Below, one piece after another: positions 15,091 through 24,471 of a stretch of 64,000 nt of DNA. Every line of letters starts with the position of its first letter. Positions within the stretch are counted from its first letter, which is position 1. The DNA is taken from the NCBI GenBank assembly GCA_015075375.1, contig JABTUM010000001.1, positions 2,351,201 through 2,415,200 on the forward strand. Direction: 5' to 3'. The position numbers were made by a program, and so were the translations under genes. The DNA comes from Planctomycetota bacterium. Its GTDB lineage: Bacteria; Planctomycetota; SZUA-567; H5-PLA8. The notes beneath the pieces are model-generated. The model was not told the DNA's origin. It saw nothing but the letters and a program-made list of their open reading frames with translations, and did not search any database.

Positions 15091-17700
15091 TTACCGCCGC
15101 AATAAGGGTTCGATCCAAACACCATGCGCATAACCGCTATCGCCGCGCGCTTCCACTTCGAGCCGCAATACACCGACACCGGTAAGCGGCACGGCAAACG
15201 CCTCGGGACGATTGGGGACTTGAACGGACTTCGATTGCCACAGCAGCCTGTCGTCCCCGTAGATGCGAAAGAGGAGCGGGCGGTTCGAGCGTTTGGCGGT
15301 GTCGTTGAGCGCCACATACCCCTGTAAGGATTTGAACTGCTTATCCAGGCGGTACGACACCGTGGCAGGTTCAGCGCCCGGATGCGTCGAGATACCGTGT
15401 GGCGAAGGCTGCCCGCCCACCGAAATCTTATGGCCGCTTTCGTAACCGGTAGCGCCATTCTTGCCAAAGGTGCCGTGGCCTACTTTCACATCGAATTCGG
15501 GAAGCTGGCTGAGATATACGGTCGGACCTTCAGGGAGTTTCAGTCCGGTCGGCGCGGCCGGCGCATCCGGAGGAGGTTGCGCAGGCGGTTCGGTTACGGC
15601 CGGCGGAGCGGCAGGAGACTGTACGCCGGCTTGCGAGGCCGTACGAGCATCGTGACCCAGCACCTCGGCGGGGACCGGCACCTCCTGAGCGGCCCCGGGA
15701 GGCATCCAGGACATCTTGCAGCATGAAAAGCTGGTACCGTTGTAATAGGCCAGCTTCAGCGGATGCCATCCGGTCTCCAATACCGCCGTTCCCGCGACCC
15801 GCTTGGCTGGATGATCCGCGTAGTTCTCGACCACCACTTGACCGTCCAGGTACAAGCGGCTCCCATCGTCGCTTGTCAACGCGAACTCGTAGCTCCCGGC
15901 GGCTTGAATATGCACCATCCCAGTCCATACGATCGCGATTTGTTCGCCCGGCATTGAGGGTGCGGGCGATTTGCCGCCCCAGTCGAAGTCGATGGTCGAA
16001 TCGATCCGCGTGACCACGAGCGATTCGGGCTTGGCATCCTTCGTCCGGTAGTACTTCCCTATCAAGCCAGGCGCGATGGGTTTGGAAAGCCACTTCATGC
16101 GCTGTGCCGCTTCTTCGATCTTCTTGGAGCACTCGGACCACGCGGCGGTCGCGCCAAACGTGCGTTCGAGATTCGCATAGGCTTCGTACGCTTCCTGCCA
16201 CTTCCCGGCCGCGCGCATCTCGTCCGCCGCGAGCCAAGCGGCGTCGAAGCGCAAGCCGGCGCCGGTCGGATCCAGTAAGGCCGCACGCGTTCGATATTTG
16301 GAGCTCATGGGGTCGGGCATTCGCCCGTACCAGGCCATAGCTGCCGAGAGTTCGCCGGAAACCAGATGCAGCAACCCAAAGAGCCGCGCCTGTGTCGCGT
16401 CGGCGGCATTCGGATCGGGGGCGATCCAGCGTTCCACGTCGCGCGCATTAAGCTGCTCGGGCGCCATCGTAAGTTCGGGACCGTCGGCCAGACGCAGCGA
16501 GACGCCTTCCAAAGGATCGGACTTGATCAGCGTTCCGCGAATCGGAGAGGATCCGCGCCATAGCTCCACTTCCTTACCCACCAGAGCCTTCGCGGCATCC
16601 AGCGCCTGACGGCGCAGCGCACTCAACGCTTCCAAATCCGAACGGTCACGCTTCGCGCGCTCCGCTTGCTCACCCGCACCGGCCGTCTGAGCCCGACGCG
16701 CCAGTTCCGCCAGCGCTTCGCTCGTGCGCATGCGCCGGACCAGAGCGAATACTTCTGCCAACGTTTGGCGGTAGGCGTGCGCCTCGCGGTGCTGTTGGAA
16801 GGCCATGACGTAACTCGCACATTCTTCTGCCCCCGCTTCCCAACTCTTGAATTCCGAGGATTCGGTCGTAGTCGAAGGAGCCGCCGGCTCCGTCCGTACG
16901 CCCCGATCCGTTTCGGGCACAAGGGTTGCCGTGGTAACGGGCGCCGGATCCGGCGCAACGGGCTCGTCTGTCGCAGCGGTTCCGGTGGGCGCAGCAGGGC
17001 GGCCGGCTTCGACGGTCACAGGTTCGGTTGCGGCGGGAACCTTGGCTTGCCATTCGGCGAGCAACTGCCGCGCTCGGGCCAGATGTAACGGATCGGTCTC
17101 TTGCTCCAGAAAGGCTTCGATGCGCACCACGCGTCCGCTCGCGTCTTCCGGATCCAAACCTTCGAAGCGAACGAGCCGATCGAACGCGGAAGGTGGCCCG
17201 GGTTCGGCCTGGGCCGGGGCCGGAGCGACGACTTCCTGACTGCGAACCGGATCCGGAGCGGTACGCGCAGCAGGCCGAGGCTCGCGCTGAATGGGCTCTT
17301 GAGCCAACGCCGGTTCGCGCGGCGCGGGACGCGCCGGCGCTTCGCCGCCGCGTAGCAGCATGAAGGCGAGACCCGCCAGCAGCAGACCGCCCGCGGCAAG
17401 AGTCAGACCCACGGTTTTATTCGCATCTTGGGACGCGTGATGAGGCGGCGTCGAGGGCCGGCGGACCGCGGGCGATTCGCGCAGCGCGGGGCCTACGCTC
17501 GTCTCCGATGACTTAGCGCGATCCGAACCCAACGCGATGATCTTCGACCGCGATTTGCGCATGCCGCGTTCGGCCACCGCCACCTGCTGCGGCTTGCATT
17601 GCGGACAGCGCACCTTGCCGCCGGTCTCCAGCGCTTCGCCGGATTCCAGTTCGCGCTCGGACACGCGCACGCCGCAGGTTTCACAATAACGAATCTGCAT
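15091..17700 (-). CDS. Zinc-ribbon, single-span membrane protein with PA14 and NPCBM domains
   Basis: Domain order: a cytoplasmic zinc ribbon at residues 1-37 (CETC ... CPQC), a basic/disordered stretch, one membrane span at ~97-118, a long proline/alanine linker and helical region, an SH3-like segment (~373-420, KEVELWRGS ... SLRLADGPELT), a helical repeat region, a PA14 domain (~542-673, GLIGKYYRT ... DDGSRLYLDGQ) and a C-terminal NPCBM domain (~730-869, ending YAHGVWIEPLLRR). PA14 and NPCBM are beta-sandwich carbohydrate-binding folds, so an outside sugar-sensing or cell-wall role is inferred. The part from the SH3-like segment through PA14 resembles the neighbouring kinase. It follows that kinase by 24 bases. 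Confidence 0.82.
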   Translation of the reverse strand: MQIRYCETCGVRVSERELESGEALETGGKVRCPQCKPQQVAVAERGMRKSRSKIIALGSDRAKSSETSVGPALRESPAVRRPSTPPHHASQDANKTVGLTLAAGGLLLAGLAFMLLRGGEAPARPAPREPALAQEPIQREPRPAARTAPDPVRSQEVVAPAPAQAEPGPPSAFDRLVRFEGLDPEDASGRVVRIEAFLEQETDPLHLARARQLLAEWQAKVPAATEPVTVEAGRPAAPTGTAATDEPVAPDPAPVTTATLVPETDRGVRTEPAAPSTTTESSEFKSWEAGAEECASYVMAFQQHREAHAYRQTLAEVFALVRRMRTSEALAELARRAQTAGAGEQAERAKRDRSDLEALSALRRQALDAAKALVGKEVELWRGSSPIRGTLIKSDPLEGVSLRLADGPELTMAPEQLNARDVERWIAPDPNAADATQARLFGLLHLVSGELSAAMAWYGRMPDPMSSKYRTRAALLDPTGAGLRFDAAWLAADEMRAAGKWQEAYEAYANLERTFGATAAWSECSKKIEEAAQRMKWLSKPIAPGLIGKYYRTKDAKPESLVVTRIDSTIDFDWGGKSPAPSMPGEQIAIVWTGMVHIQAAGSYEFALTSDDGSRLYLDGQVVVENYADHPAKRVAGTAVLETGWHPLKLAYYNGTSFSCCKMSWMPPGAAQEVPVPAEVLGHDARTASQAGVQSPAAPPAVTEPPAQPPPDAPAAPTGLKLPEGPTVYLSQLPEFDVKVGHGTFGKNGATGYESGHKISVGGQPSPHGISTHPGAEPATVSYRLDKQFKSLQGYVALNDTAKRSNRPLLFRIYGDDRLLWQSKSVQVPNRPEAFAVPLTGVGVLRLEVEARGDSGYAHGVWIEPLLRR

Positions 17701-17724
17701 GCGGGTACCTTTTACCGTGGCGCA

Positions 17725-20700
17725 CTACGGGTTCTTCGGCACGCCGGCCGGCGGTCGGTGCCACAGGGCCGCGGCGGGCACCGCTTGCTCGTCGAAACCG
17801 CCCGCAAGCGCCCAGCGCAATTCGCAATCGGCGCCGCCGCCGTTCTCGTAGTAGTCCACCCGGAGCGGATAAAGTCCGGGCGGGAGGTCGATGCTGCCCG
17901 GCGTGGGCATGCGCGCGCGATCCTGCCAGAATTCGAGTACCAGCTTATCGCCGATCCAGAGGCGAATGCCGTCGTCGCTGTATCCGGTGAAAGTGTACGA
18001 ACCACCCTTCTCGATTTTTATGAAACCTTCCCAGCGCGCCGAAAATTGATCGCTGCCCACTTGGTCGGCCGGACCGCCGCCGCCCCAGGCGAAAACAATC
18101 TGCGGGTCCACGCGCTGCAGCGCCACGTTCTCGGGCTTGTGGTCCATACCCTTAAAATACGTGGCCCACAATCCCGGGCGATTGGGATTCAGAATTCCAT
18201 CAATGTGAGCCAGCCGCGCTTTAAGTTCTTCTCCGCGCTTGGCGAATTCCTGGGACTTGCCGTGCTCGTTCTGGAATGCTTCATACGACCCGCGCGCGTC
18301 CTTCCAAGCTTGCGCCTGGAATTGCTGCTCGGCCTTTTGCCACGTCCGCTGCGCGAGAAGTTCGGCTTCGCCCAGTTCGTAGGCCACGAGGCGTTCGAGG
18401 TACGGCTGAACGGCTACGCCCAAGCCGCCGTCGCGCGCGGCGATAAAATGAGCTTTGGCCTTGGCGAAATCTCCCGCCGCCAGAAACAGGAGTCCCCGGC
18501 GCCGATGCGCTTCGGCCGGCGTCGCGCCGATGGCCGCGCCTTCCGCCGCCGTGTGCGGGGCCGCCGCGTAGGCGTCCACGTCAGCGGCTTCCAATTGGGC
18601 GGCCGAGACCGTCAGCTCCATCTTGCCTTCCAGCCGCAAGGTCACGCCCGGCCGGCCGGCCGAATCGGCGATCACGCCCTGCAGCGTGGTGCCGCCCTTC
18701 TTCAGCGCCACACGCTCTCCGGTTTTTGCATTCATCGCCGCCACCGCCGCGTCGCGCAGTGCAAGAATCGCTTTAAGGTCGGCGGCTTCCCGCGCCAAAT
18801 CCTCTCGCACCGGCTGATAGGCGCCCTCGCGCGACTTCTGCTCCACAAGTTCCAATGCCTGAGCGAAGCGGTTCTGGCGCAACATGGGCTCCAGATCCTT
18901 CACCAGCGCATCCACCAGCCCGCGCGCGGCTTCCCGCGCCGCAAGCTGGGCTTGCTGCGCCTGGGCTTTCGCCGCTTCGAGCTTCTTGCGCCATTCGGGC
19001 AAAGCCGCCGCCGCCGTTTGGGAGGTGGGCGCCCAATCCGCCGGCAGCGCCGCCGCCTGCGCGGCCAAGTCGATCCCTTCGGCCAGTTCTTTTTCGCCGC
19101 CGCCCGCCGCCAGCGCCTGCGCGCGCTTCCAGAGATTGGCCGCATCGGCTTCCATGCGCGCTCCGGCTTCCTTCCGCGCGGTTTGCAACCGCGCCTGCCA
19201 ATCGAATACGCGTAACTCCGCCGCCAACGCGCCCTCTTCCAACGCCTTGCGCGCCGCATCAAAATCGCGATTCGCTACGGCCGCCCCGGCCGCCGCGCGC
19301 ATCGGATCGAGCGCCCGAGCGATGCGTGCCTCCCAATCGGCTTTCAGCGCCGCCTCCGCCGCACCAAAGGCTTCGAGCGTCGGGGTACCTGCCGCCAGCG
19401 GCCGCGCACGCTCGAGCGCTTCGTTCAACGCGGGATAGTCGTGGGGGCGATCCTTTTTGAGCTGTTCGTAAGCCTGCAAAGCGCGTTGAGCCAATTCCGC
19501 GCCGCTGGGTTCGGCCGGCTGCGGAGCGCCGAGGGGCTTGATCGGTTCGGCGACCGGAGCGCGTGCGGGCTGCGGTTCCGGAGCGGGCGGCACGGGCTCA
19601 CGACGCGCCTGCCGCGCATCGTCCTTCCCGCCCATTCCCAAGCCGACCGCCAGTCCAATACCCACCAGCGCAATCACCACAACGGCGGCTACTGCGCCTT
19701 TGTTCTTGGCCTGAGCAGGCGGAGCGCCTGCCGTTCCCCGCGAAGATCCGATGGTGACCGAAATCCCGCCCGTTCGATCGCCGGCCACCGGCGCGGCCGG
19801 ACCGGTGGTCGGGCGCCCCGCCACCGGCACGCGCGGACCGGTCGTGCCGCGCCCGCGTACCGGCGCGCGCGGTCCCGTCGTCTTGGCGTTAGGGGCGATC
19901 GGCTTGCGCGGACCGGTGGTGTAATTGGGGTGCGCACCGCTTTTGCCCGAAGCCTTGCCCTGAGCGTGCAGCGGCGCACGGCCCGCGGCCGCCGCTTCCA
20001 GATCTTCCGCGAGCTCCTTCGGATTCGCGTAGCGCTCCTCGCGTTCCTGAGCCGTCATTTTGGCCACGATCTTCGCCGTGTGCGCGCTGAGCCCCGGCGC
20101 GCGTTCGCGCACGTCAGGGACGCGTTGCGTGGCGTGTTGCAGCATCACCTCGCGGCTGCGCGAGCCGTCGAAGGGCGTCGAGCCCGTCAGCAGATGGTAA
20201 AGCGTGCAGCCCAGCGAATAGATATCCGCTCGCGTGTCGAGGTCTTCTATTCCGCGCGCAGCTTCGGGCGACATGTAATGCGGCGTGCCCACCGCGCGCT
20301 TGGCCGCCGCGTCCTTTTTGCCCCCGGCGGCCTCGCCTTCGTTCACCGCGTCCATATCCGCACGGCTTTGCGATTCGGCGGCCACGGCCGTGGCGAGGCC
20401 CAAGTCCAGCAGCTTCGCCATGCCCCGTTCGGTCAGCATCACGTTATCGGGCTTGATGTCGCGGTGGATGATCCCCTTCGAGAGCGCGTGATCCAGCGCC
20501 AGCGCCACTTGCCGGGTCAATTCCAGCGCCTCGCGTTCGGGCAGCTTGCCGCGCTCGCGAATCGCCTGGCGCAGGTTGATTCCCTGCACGTGCTCCATCG
20601 CGAAATAGTGATACGGCTCGACGTACCCGACATCGACCGCCGCGACGATGTGCTCGTGGTTAAACTGCCCCGCCGCCCGCGCCTCACGCACGAAGCGCTC

Positions 20701-21090
20701 GATAAATTCCGCGTCGTTGGCGTACTTGGGACTCAGGATCTTCAGCGCCACCACGCGGTCCATGCTGATTTGCCGCGCTTTGAACACGACCCCCATGGCG
20801 CCTTGGCCAATCTTCTCGTGAATCTCGAAGTTGCCCAAAACTCGCCGCGGCCCGCCGCCCGCGTCTTGCTCTTTGAGGATCTCATCGAGGACGTTTTGGG
20901 TGATGAACTTCTTTTGGTAGAGAATCTGCCCGATCTTCTCGGAGAGGCCCAGCTTTTGGAGTTCGCCCTGTGCGCTGAGCGCTTCTTTGAGCTGTGTCCG
21001 GTTGATGTAACCCTTTTGGAGCGCAATCTCGCCCACCTTACGCCGCGAGGAGGTGGACGAAGGGCTGCTCGCGGAGGCGGAGGAACTCAC
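17725..21090 (-). CDS. Receptor-like Ser/Thr kinase with PA14 ectodomain
   Basis: Residues 1-75 resemble the GspE/PilB N-terminal fold (VGEIALQKGYINRTQLKEAL). The kinase domain (~85-355) is complete: GQGAMGVVFKA, VALKIL, HRDIKPDNVM, DLGLAT, GTPHYMSPEA and DIYSLG. A juxtamembrane segment (~375-435) repeats TTGPRxPVxG several times, followed by one membrane span (~463-487). The outer part is a long alanine-rich helical region, an SH3-like segment (~787-840, GERVALKKGG ... GKMELTVSAAQL), a repeat-like helical region and a PA14 domain (~970-1100, LWATYFKGMD ... SDDGIRLWIGD). It probably senses an extracytoplasmic ligand, possibly a glycan. The GTG start has GGAG 12 bases upstream. First gene of a run with the PA14/NPCBM protein next. 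Confidence 0.88.
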   Translation of the reverse strand: MSSSASASSPSSTSSRRKVGEIALQKGYINRTQLKEALSAQGELQKLGLSEKIGQILYQKKFITQNVLDEILKEQDAGGGPRRVLGNFEIHEKIGQGAMGVVFKARQISMDRVVALKILSPKYANDAEFIERFVREARAAGQFNHEHIVAAVDVGYVEPYHYFAMEHVQGINLRQAIRERGKLPEREALELTRQVALALDHALSKGIIHRDIKPDNVMLTERGMAKLLDLGLATAVAAESQSRADMDAVNEGEAAGGKKDAAAKRAVGTPHYMSPEAARGIEDLDTRADIYSLGCTLYHLLTGSTPFDGSRSREVMLQHATQRVPDVRERAPGLSAHTAKIVAKMTAQEREERYANPKELAEDLEAAAAGRAPLHAQGKASGKSGAHPNYTTGPRKPIAPNAKTTGPRAPVRGRGTTGPRVPVAGRPTTGPAAPVAGDRTGGISVTIGSSRGTAGAPPAQAKNKGAVAAVVVIALVGIGLAVGLGMGGKDDARQARREPVPPAPEPQPARAPVAEPIKPLGAPQPAEPSGAELAQRALQAYEQLKKDRPHDYPALNEALERARPLAAGTPTLEAFGAAEAALKADWEARIARALDPMRAAAGAAVANRDFDAARKALEEGALAAELRVFDWQARLQTARKEAGARMEADAANLWKRAQALAAGGGEKELAEGIDLAAQAAALPADWAPTSQTAAAALPEWRKKLEAAKAQAQQAQLAAREAARGLVDALVKDLEPMLRQNRFAQALELVEQKSREGAYQPVREDLAREAADLKAILALRDAAVAAMNAKTGERVALKKGGTTLQGVIADSAGRPGVTLRLEGKMELTVSAAQLEAADVDAYAAAPHTAAEGAAIGATPAEAHRRRGLLFLAAGDFAKAKAHFIAARDGGLGVAVQPYLERLVAYELGEAELLAQRTWQKAEQQFQAQAWKDARGSYEAFQNEHGKSQEFAKRGEELKARLAHIDGILNPNRPGLWATYFKGMDHKPENVALQRVDPQIVFAWGGGGPADQVGSDQFSARWEGFIKIEKGGSYTFTGYSDDGIRLWIGDKLVLEFWQDRARMPTPGSIDLPPGLYPLRVDYYENGGGADCELRWALAGGFDEQAVPAAALWHRPPAGVPKNP

Positions 21091-21263
21091 GTTAAAGGAT
21101 TACTCCACAAAGGGTTCAGCCGAAGACATGCCCTCAAGTAGACGCCCGACTCCAAGCCCGGACTGCCGGGAGTCTCGCAAAAGTGCGCACTAGGTGCATC
21201 ATTGTAGCGGTCTATGGGAGCCAGTCCAGATACTCCCCAAGCTCCAAAGCGTTCAAGCCGCCC

Positions 21264-22610
21264 TTACTGCCCAAAGAACTCTTGATGTAAACTCTTGATC
21301 GTATTGGGGATCTGGGCGTTATCGATCAGGAAGGTAATGTTGATCTCGCTGGCGCCTTGGGAAATCATCTGCAGGCTTACACCCGCCGCCGCAACGGCTT
21401 TAAAAGCCCGGGAAGCCAAGCCCACGGTGTGTTTCATGCCTTCGCCTACAATCGCCACGATGCACTTATCGCGCTGAATGTCCACCTTCGAGAACTCGCT
21501 GAGATCTTTGTTCAACGCGGCCAAACGCTTCTCGTCGGTGATATCGGTGGTCAACGAGACGCTCACTTCGCTGGTCGAGATCATGTCGATTACAATGCCG
21601 TTGCGCGCGAAGACTTCGAAGAGCCGCGCCATGAAGCCTTCCATCCCCAGCATGCGCTCGCTGCGCACGTTGATCAAAACCTGATCTTCCTTGTAAACGA
21701 TCGACTTAACCGGATGCGCCGGATCGCTCACGCCTTCAACGGTGATCAGCGTGCCGGGCGCTTCGGGGTCGAAGGTGTGCAGCACGCGCACGGGAATCCC
21801 GCGCTTGATGGCCGGAACCATGGTCGCCGGGTGCAGCACTTCCGCGCCGTAGTACGCCAGTTCGCTGGCTTCTTCGAACGAGAGCCGGGAGAGCGGCTTC
21901 GCCGTCTTGATGAGGGTCGGGTCTGCGGTCATCACCCCGGGTACATCCTTCCAGACCTGGATCTCATCCACGCCCAGTCCCGCGCCAAAGATCGCAGCGG
22001 TAAAGTCCGATCCCGAGCGCCCGTTGGTGGTGATGTCTCCGTTCTTCTCTTTGGCAATGAAACCGGTAATCACCACCAGTTTGCCTTTATGCGCTTCAAA
22101 CGCCTTGGGAATGTTCTCATACGTCTCCGGCAAGGGGCGCGCATTCATGAAGTTCGCGTCGCTCACGTAGCCCAAATCGTACGCATTGATCGCTTCTGCA
22201 TCGGCGTGCCCGCGCTTGCGCAAAAGGGCCGCGAAACACTTGCTGCTCAACCGCTCCCCGAAACTAGCCACGTAGTCGTACAGACGTGGGGTCACCTCTT
22301 TGACCATGTGAATCCCGCGCAGCAGGTCGTGCAGTTCGCTGAGATTCTTTTGGCCGATCTGCTCGTCGAGGCCCAATCCGTTGAGCAGGTCGGCGTGGCG
22401 CTTGGCGACCGCGGCGTACGGCGCTTCGATATCGCCCCGCACGGCTTTCTTCGCGGCGTCCAGCAGCAAGTCCGTCACCTTCGAGTACGCGGAGACGACC
22501 ACCACCGGCTTCTCGCCGTGGATCTTAATCTCGCGCTCCACAAGCTCCGCGCACCGAATCATCGCCTCGGGCTTGCCCACCGAAGTGCCGCCAAACTTCA
22601 TGACCCGCAT
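21264..22610 (-). CDS. lysC: Aspartate kinase (monofunctional)
   Basis: Phosphorylates aspartate in the first step to lysine, threonine and methionine. The N-terminal MKFGGTSVG, the YVASFGERLSSK region and TTNGRSGSDFTA define the amino-acid kinase domain, and the last ~150 residues hold the ACT regulatory pair (INVRSERMLGMEGFMARLF, then CIVAIVGEGM). The pattern is closer to the E. coli LysC type than to the split alpha/beta enzymes. Start ATG 22610 is set by the conserved N-terminus and has a purine-rich GGAAGG about 10 bases upstream. A strong hairpin lies in its leader. No other lysine-pathway genes are nearby. Confidence 0.95.
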   Translation of the reverse strand: MRVMKFGGTSVGKPEAMIRCAELVEREIKIHGEKPVVVVSAYSKVTDLLLDAAKKAVRGDIEAPYAAVAKRHADLLNGLGLDEQIGQKNLSELHDLLRGIHMVKEVTPRLYDYVASFGERLSSKCFAALLRKRGHADAEAINAYDLGYVSDANFMNARPLPETYENIPKAFEAHKGKLVVITGFIAKEKNGDITTNGRSGSDFTAAIFGAGLGVDEIQVWKDVPGVMTADPTLIKTAKPLSRLSFEEASELAYYGAEVLHPATMVPAIKRGIPVRVLHTFDPEAPGTLITVEGVSDPAHPVKSIVYKEDQVLINVRSERMLGMEGFMARLFEVFARNGIVIDMISTSEVSVSLTTDITDEKRLAALNKDLSEFSKVDIQRDKCIVAIVGEGMKHTVGLASRAFKAVAAAGVSLQMISQGASEINITFLIDNAQIPNTIKSLHQEFFGQ

Positions 22611-22663
22611 CGCCACACCACCTTCCAAACTGGCCCCGCCGAACGCACCTGTGCCCGGCCACG

Positions 22664-22691
22664 AAAAACGCCCGGCGGAACGCGCCGGGCG
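22664..22691 (-). promoter_or_regulatory. Terminator-like hairpin in the lysC leader
   Basis: A perfect 9-bp GC stem (22669-22677 with 22683-22691, loop 22678-22682) is followed on the minus strand by five T residues (complement of 22664-22668). It lies ~55 bases upstream of the lysC start and no minus-strand gene precedes it. It could be an attenuator, a 5'-end stabilising hairpin or a boundary terminator. Confidence 0.55.
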
Positions 22692-22702
22692 CAACGAACT
22701 TA

Positions 22703-22730
22703 ACTGTAGTAGCCGAGTTCCTAGGGTCAA
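22703..22730 (-). promoter_or_regulatory. Candidate lysC promoter
   Basis: Minus-strand TTGACC (22725-22730) and TACAGT (22703-22708) with a 16-base spacer. Transcription would begin a few bases before the leader hairpin. Confidence 0.45.
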
Positions 22731-22850
22731 GCGAACCGGCCGGTGCGACACCCTTTCAAAATCCAAACTTCAAAATGCGTGGACCCCCACTGGTTTGGCC
22801 CGCCGGGAATGCTAAAGTGCCTGCGGTCCCGGACCGAGAATCATTAGACC

Positions 22851-23288
22851 ATGTGGCCCTTTACCGAACGCATCACGACACCGGACGGCGAGCCGTACCT
22901 TTACCGCTACACGTTGCTCTATTTGCCCGGCTTCCGGCTCTACTTGCACCGTATTTTTCGCGCGGACGGCGACCGCCACCTGCACGATCATCCCTGGAAC
23001 TTCACTTCGCTGGTGCTAAAGGGCGGCTACCGCGAGGAAACGCCGCTGGGCATCTTCGAACGCCGAGCCGGTGCGCTGATTCGGCATAAAGCCGAGGACT
23101 ATCACCGCATTCTGGAACTGTATTCCCAAAGCGCCTGGACACTGGTGCTGTGCGGCCGCAAGCGCCGGCCTTGGGGCTTTCTGGTGGGGAATCGCTGGAT
23201 TCCTTGGAATGAGTATCTCCGTGCCGAGCAGCCCGAAGCGCCGAAGACGCCGTCGACTGTTCCTACTCGCAGTGAAGCGCTGGTGTGA
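22851..23288 (+). CDS. Small cupin-like protein of unknown function
   Basis: 145 residues. The stretch HRIFRADGDRHLHDHPWNF is rich in histidines and is followed by LVLKGGYREE, the pattern of a cupin metal-binding strand pair; a second part (GFLVGNRWIPWNEY) completes a small beta-barrel. Proteins of this pattern are conserved hypotheticals in bacteria and phages. No enzymatic function can be assigned. The gene is divergent from lysC and stands alone; no good ribosome-binding site is visible upstream of the ATG. Confidence 0.65.
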   Translation: MWPFTERITTPDGEPYLYRYTLLYLPGFRLYLHRIFRADGDRHLHDHPWNFTSLVLKGGYREETPLGIFERRAGALIRHKAEDYHRILELYSQSAWTLVLCGRKRRPWGFLVGNRWIPWNEYLRAEQPEAPKTPSTVPTRSEALV

Positions 23289-23453
23289 AACGGGCCGCGC
23301 CTACGTTTCATTACCATTGTTTTCAAACCTGCACTCGCCCCGCGAATTAATTGCAGTCGTTTATCCGAAAGTATGCGAGCTTCGGGCTCAAGAGTGAAGT
23401 ATCCCTCATTGGTCCCTGCGGGCGATCCGCATTGGCCACGGGACTGAAAGGAT

Positions 23454-24392
23454 ATGATGCGATACGCGCTTGCCGTAATCTGGCTCCTGCTCGTCTCCAC
23501 TGGATGGTCCGCCGAACCGGCGCCACAAGATGACTTTTCCGTTCCCATTGCCGCCCTTGAGGACCCGCAGTTCGAAAAGCGCGAACGGGCAAAAGCAGAC
23601 CTGCTTGCCGCCGGCCAAGCCGCCTATCGCGCCTTGTACATTACCTACCAGCAAACAGACCAGCCGGAGCGCCGGGCGCGCATCGACGAGGTGCTCCAGG
23701 AGCTGGAGCTGCAAGCGTTGCAGACAGAAGAGGTCGATGCCTATCTACTGGCGCGGCGGCGCGTGTTTTTCCGAGGTCCAAGCCTCCTGCCCAAGGTTGA
23801 AGCGCTGCGCAATGCCCAGCCGGCTAATTCGCGCATGCACGCACGCTTAAGTTCGATGCGGTTCGCGCTGCTTGAGCAGGCCATGGCCGAACCCATCCAG
23901 CGCGCGGCCGAGACGGCCCTGAAGCGTGCCGACGAACTGCGCAAATCGACCGGTGCCGCCCGGATCGTAGCGTTGATCAACCGCGAGATCACCGTTACCT
24001 ACCACCTGCAACTCAATTACAAAGGTGAGTGGATCAGCGAACCGTACGCGGAGCTTTGCTACTTCGATTTCGTGGCGAACAGCCGGAACTACGGCAACAC
24101 AACGACCCTGATGTTTGAGCAGGATGTGCTGCGCACCAACATGCTCGGCGGGCAGGAGCACCGGATCAAGGATATGGGCGCGGTGGACCTCGCTGAGATT
24201 GAAATCGCACCCGCTAACGAAGCGATGAGTGCATGGGCCAAAGACGCGAAGCCGGCGCAAGATCATGTCTATATCGTGCGCACACACCTTCCGCGCGATG
24301 GCATCGATCGCACCTTTAAGTTCAAGATTCTGGATCTGCACTCGAAGTCATGGGTGGTGATTCAATGGGATGATCTGACGCGCAAGGAGTAG
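23454..24392 (+). CDS. Secreted protein with N-terminal HEAT-like module
   Basis: Signal peptide at residues 1-20 (hydrophobic, ending GWSAEP). It is followed by a short HEAT-like helical pair (ALEDPQFEKRERAKADLLAAG, then QPERRARIDEVLQEL) like that in the secreted proteins at 46.2 kb and 53 kb. The rest (~200-312) has beta-strand character with no recognised motif. Two in-frame ATGs occur at 23454 and 23457; AAAGGA suits the second better. Function unknown, probably extracytoplasmic. The 165-base gap upstream holds no gene. Confidence 0.7.
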   Translation: MMRYALAVIWLLLVSTGWSAEPAPQDDFSVPIAALEDPQFEKRERAKADLLAAGQAAYRALYITYQQTDQPERRARIDEVLQELELQALQTEEVDAYLLARRRVFFRGPSLLPKVEALRNAQPANSRMHARLSSMRFALLEQAMAEPIQRAAETALKRADELRKSTGAARIVALINREITVTYHLQLNYKGEWISEPYAELCYFDFVANSRNYGNTTTLMFEQDVLRTNMLGGQEHRIKDMGAVDLAEIEIAPANEAMSAWAKDAKPAQDHVYIVRTHLPRDGIDRTFKFKILDLHSKSWVVIQWDDLTRKE

Positions 24393-24471
24393 CCTGCGCT
24401 CCAGCCGCTTGACAGCCTTTCCGAATCACGTTCTGCTTATGCCGATCAAGCTCAGCCTAGGGAGACCGCGT

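Noticed and set aside
21141..21174. Broken inverted repeat downstream of lysC as a terminator
   Set aside because: A short 5-bp core with bulged flanks and no T-tract; too weak to call.
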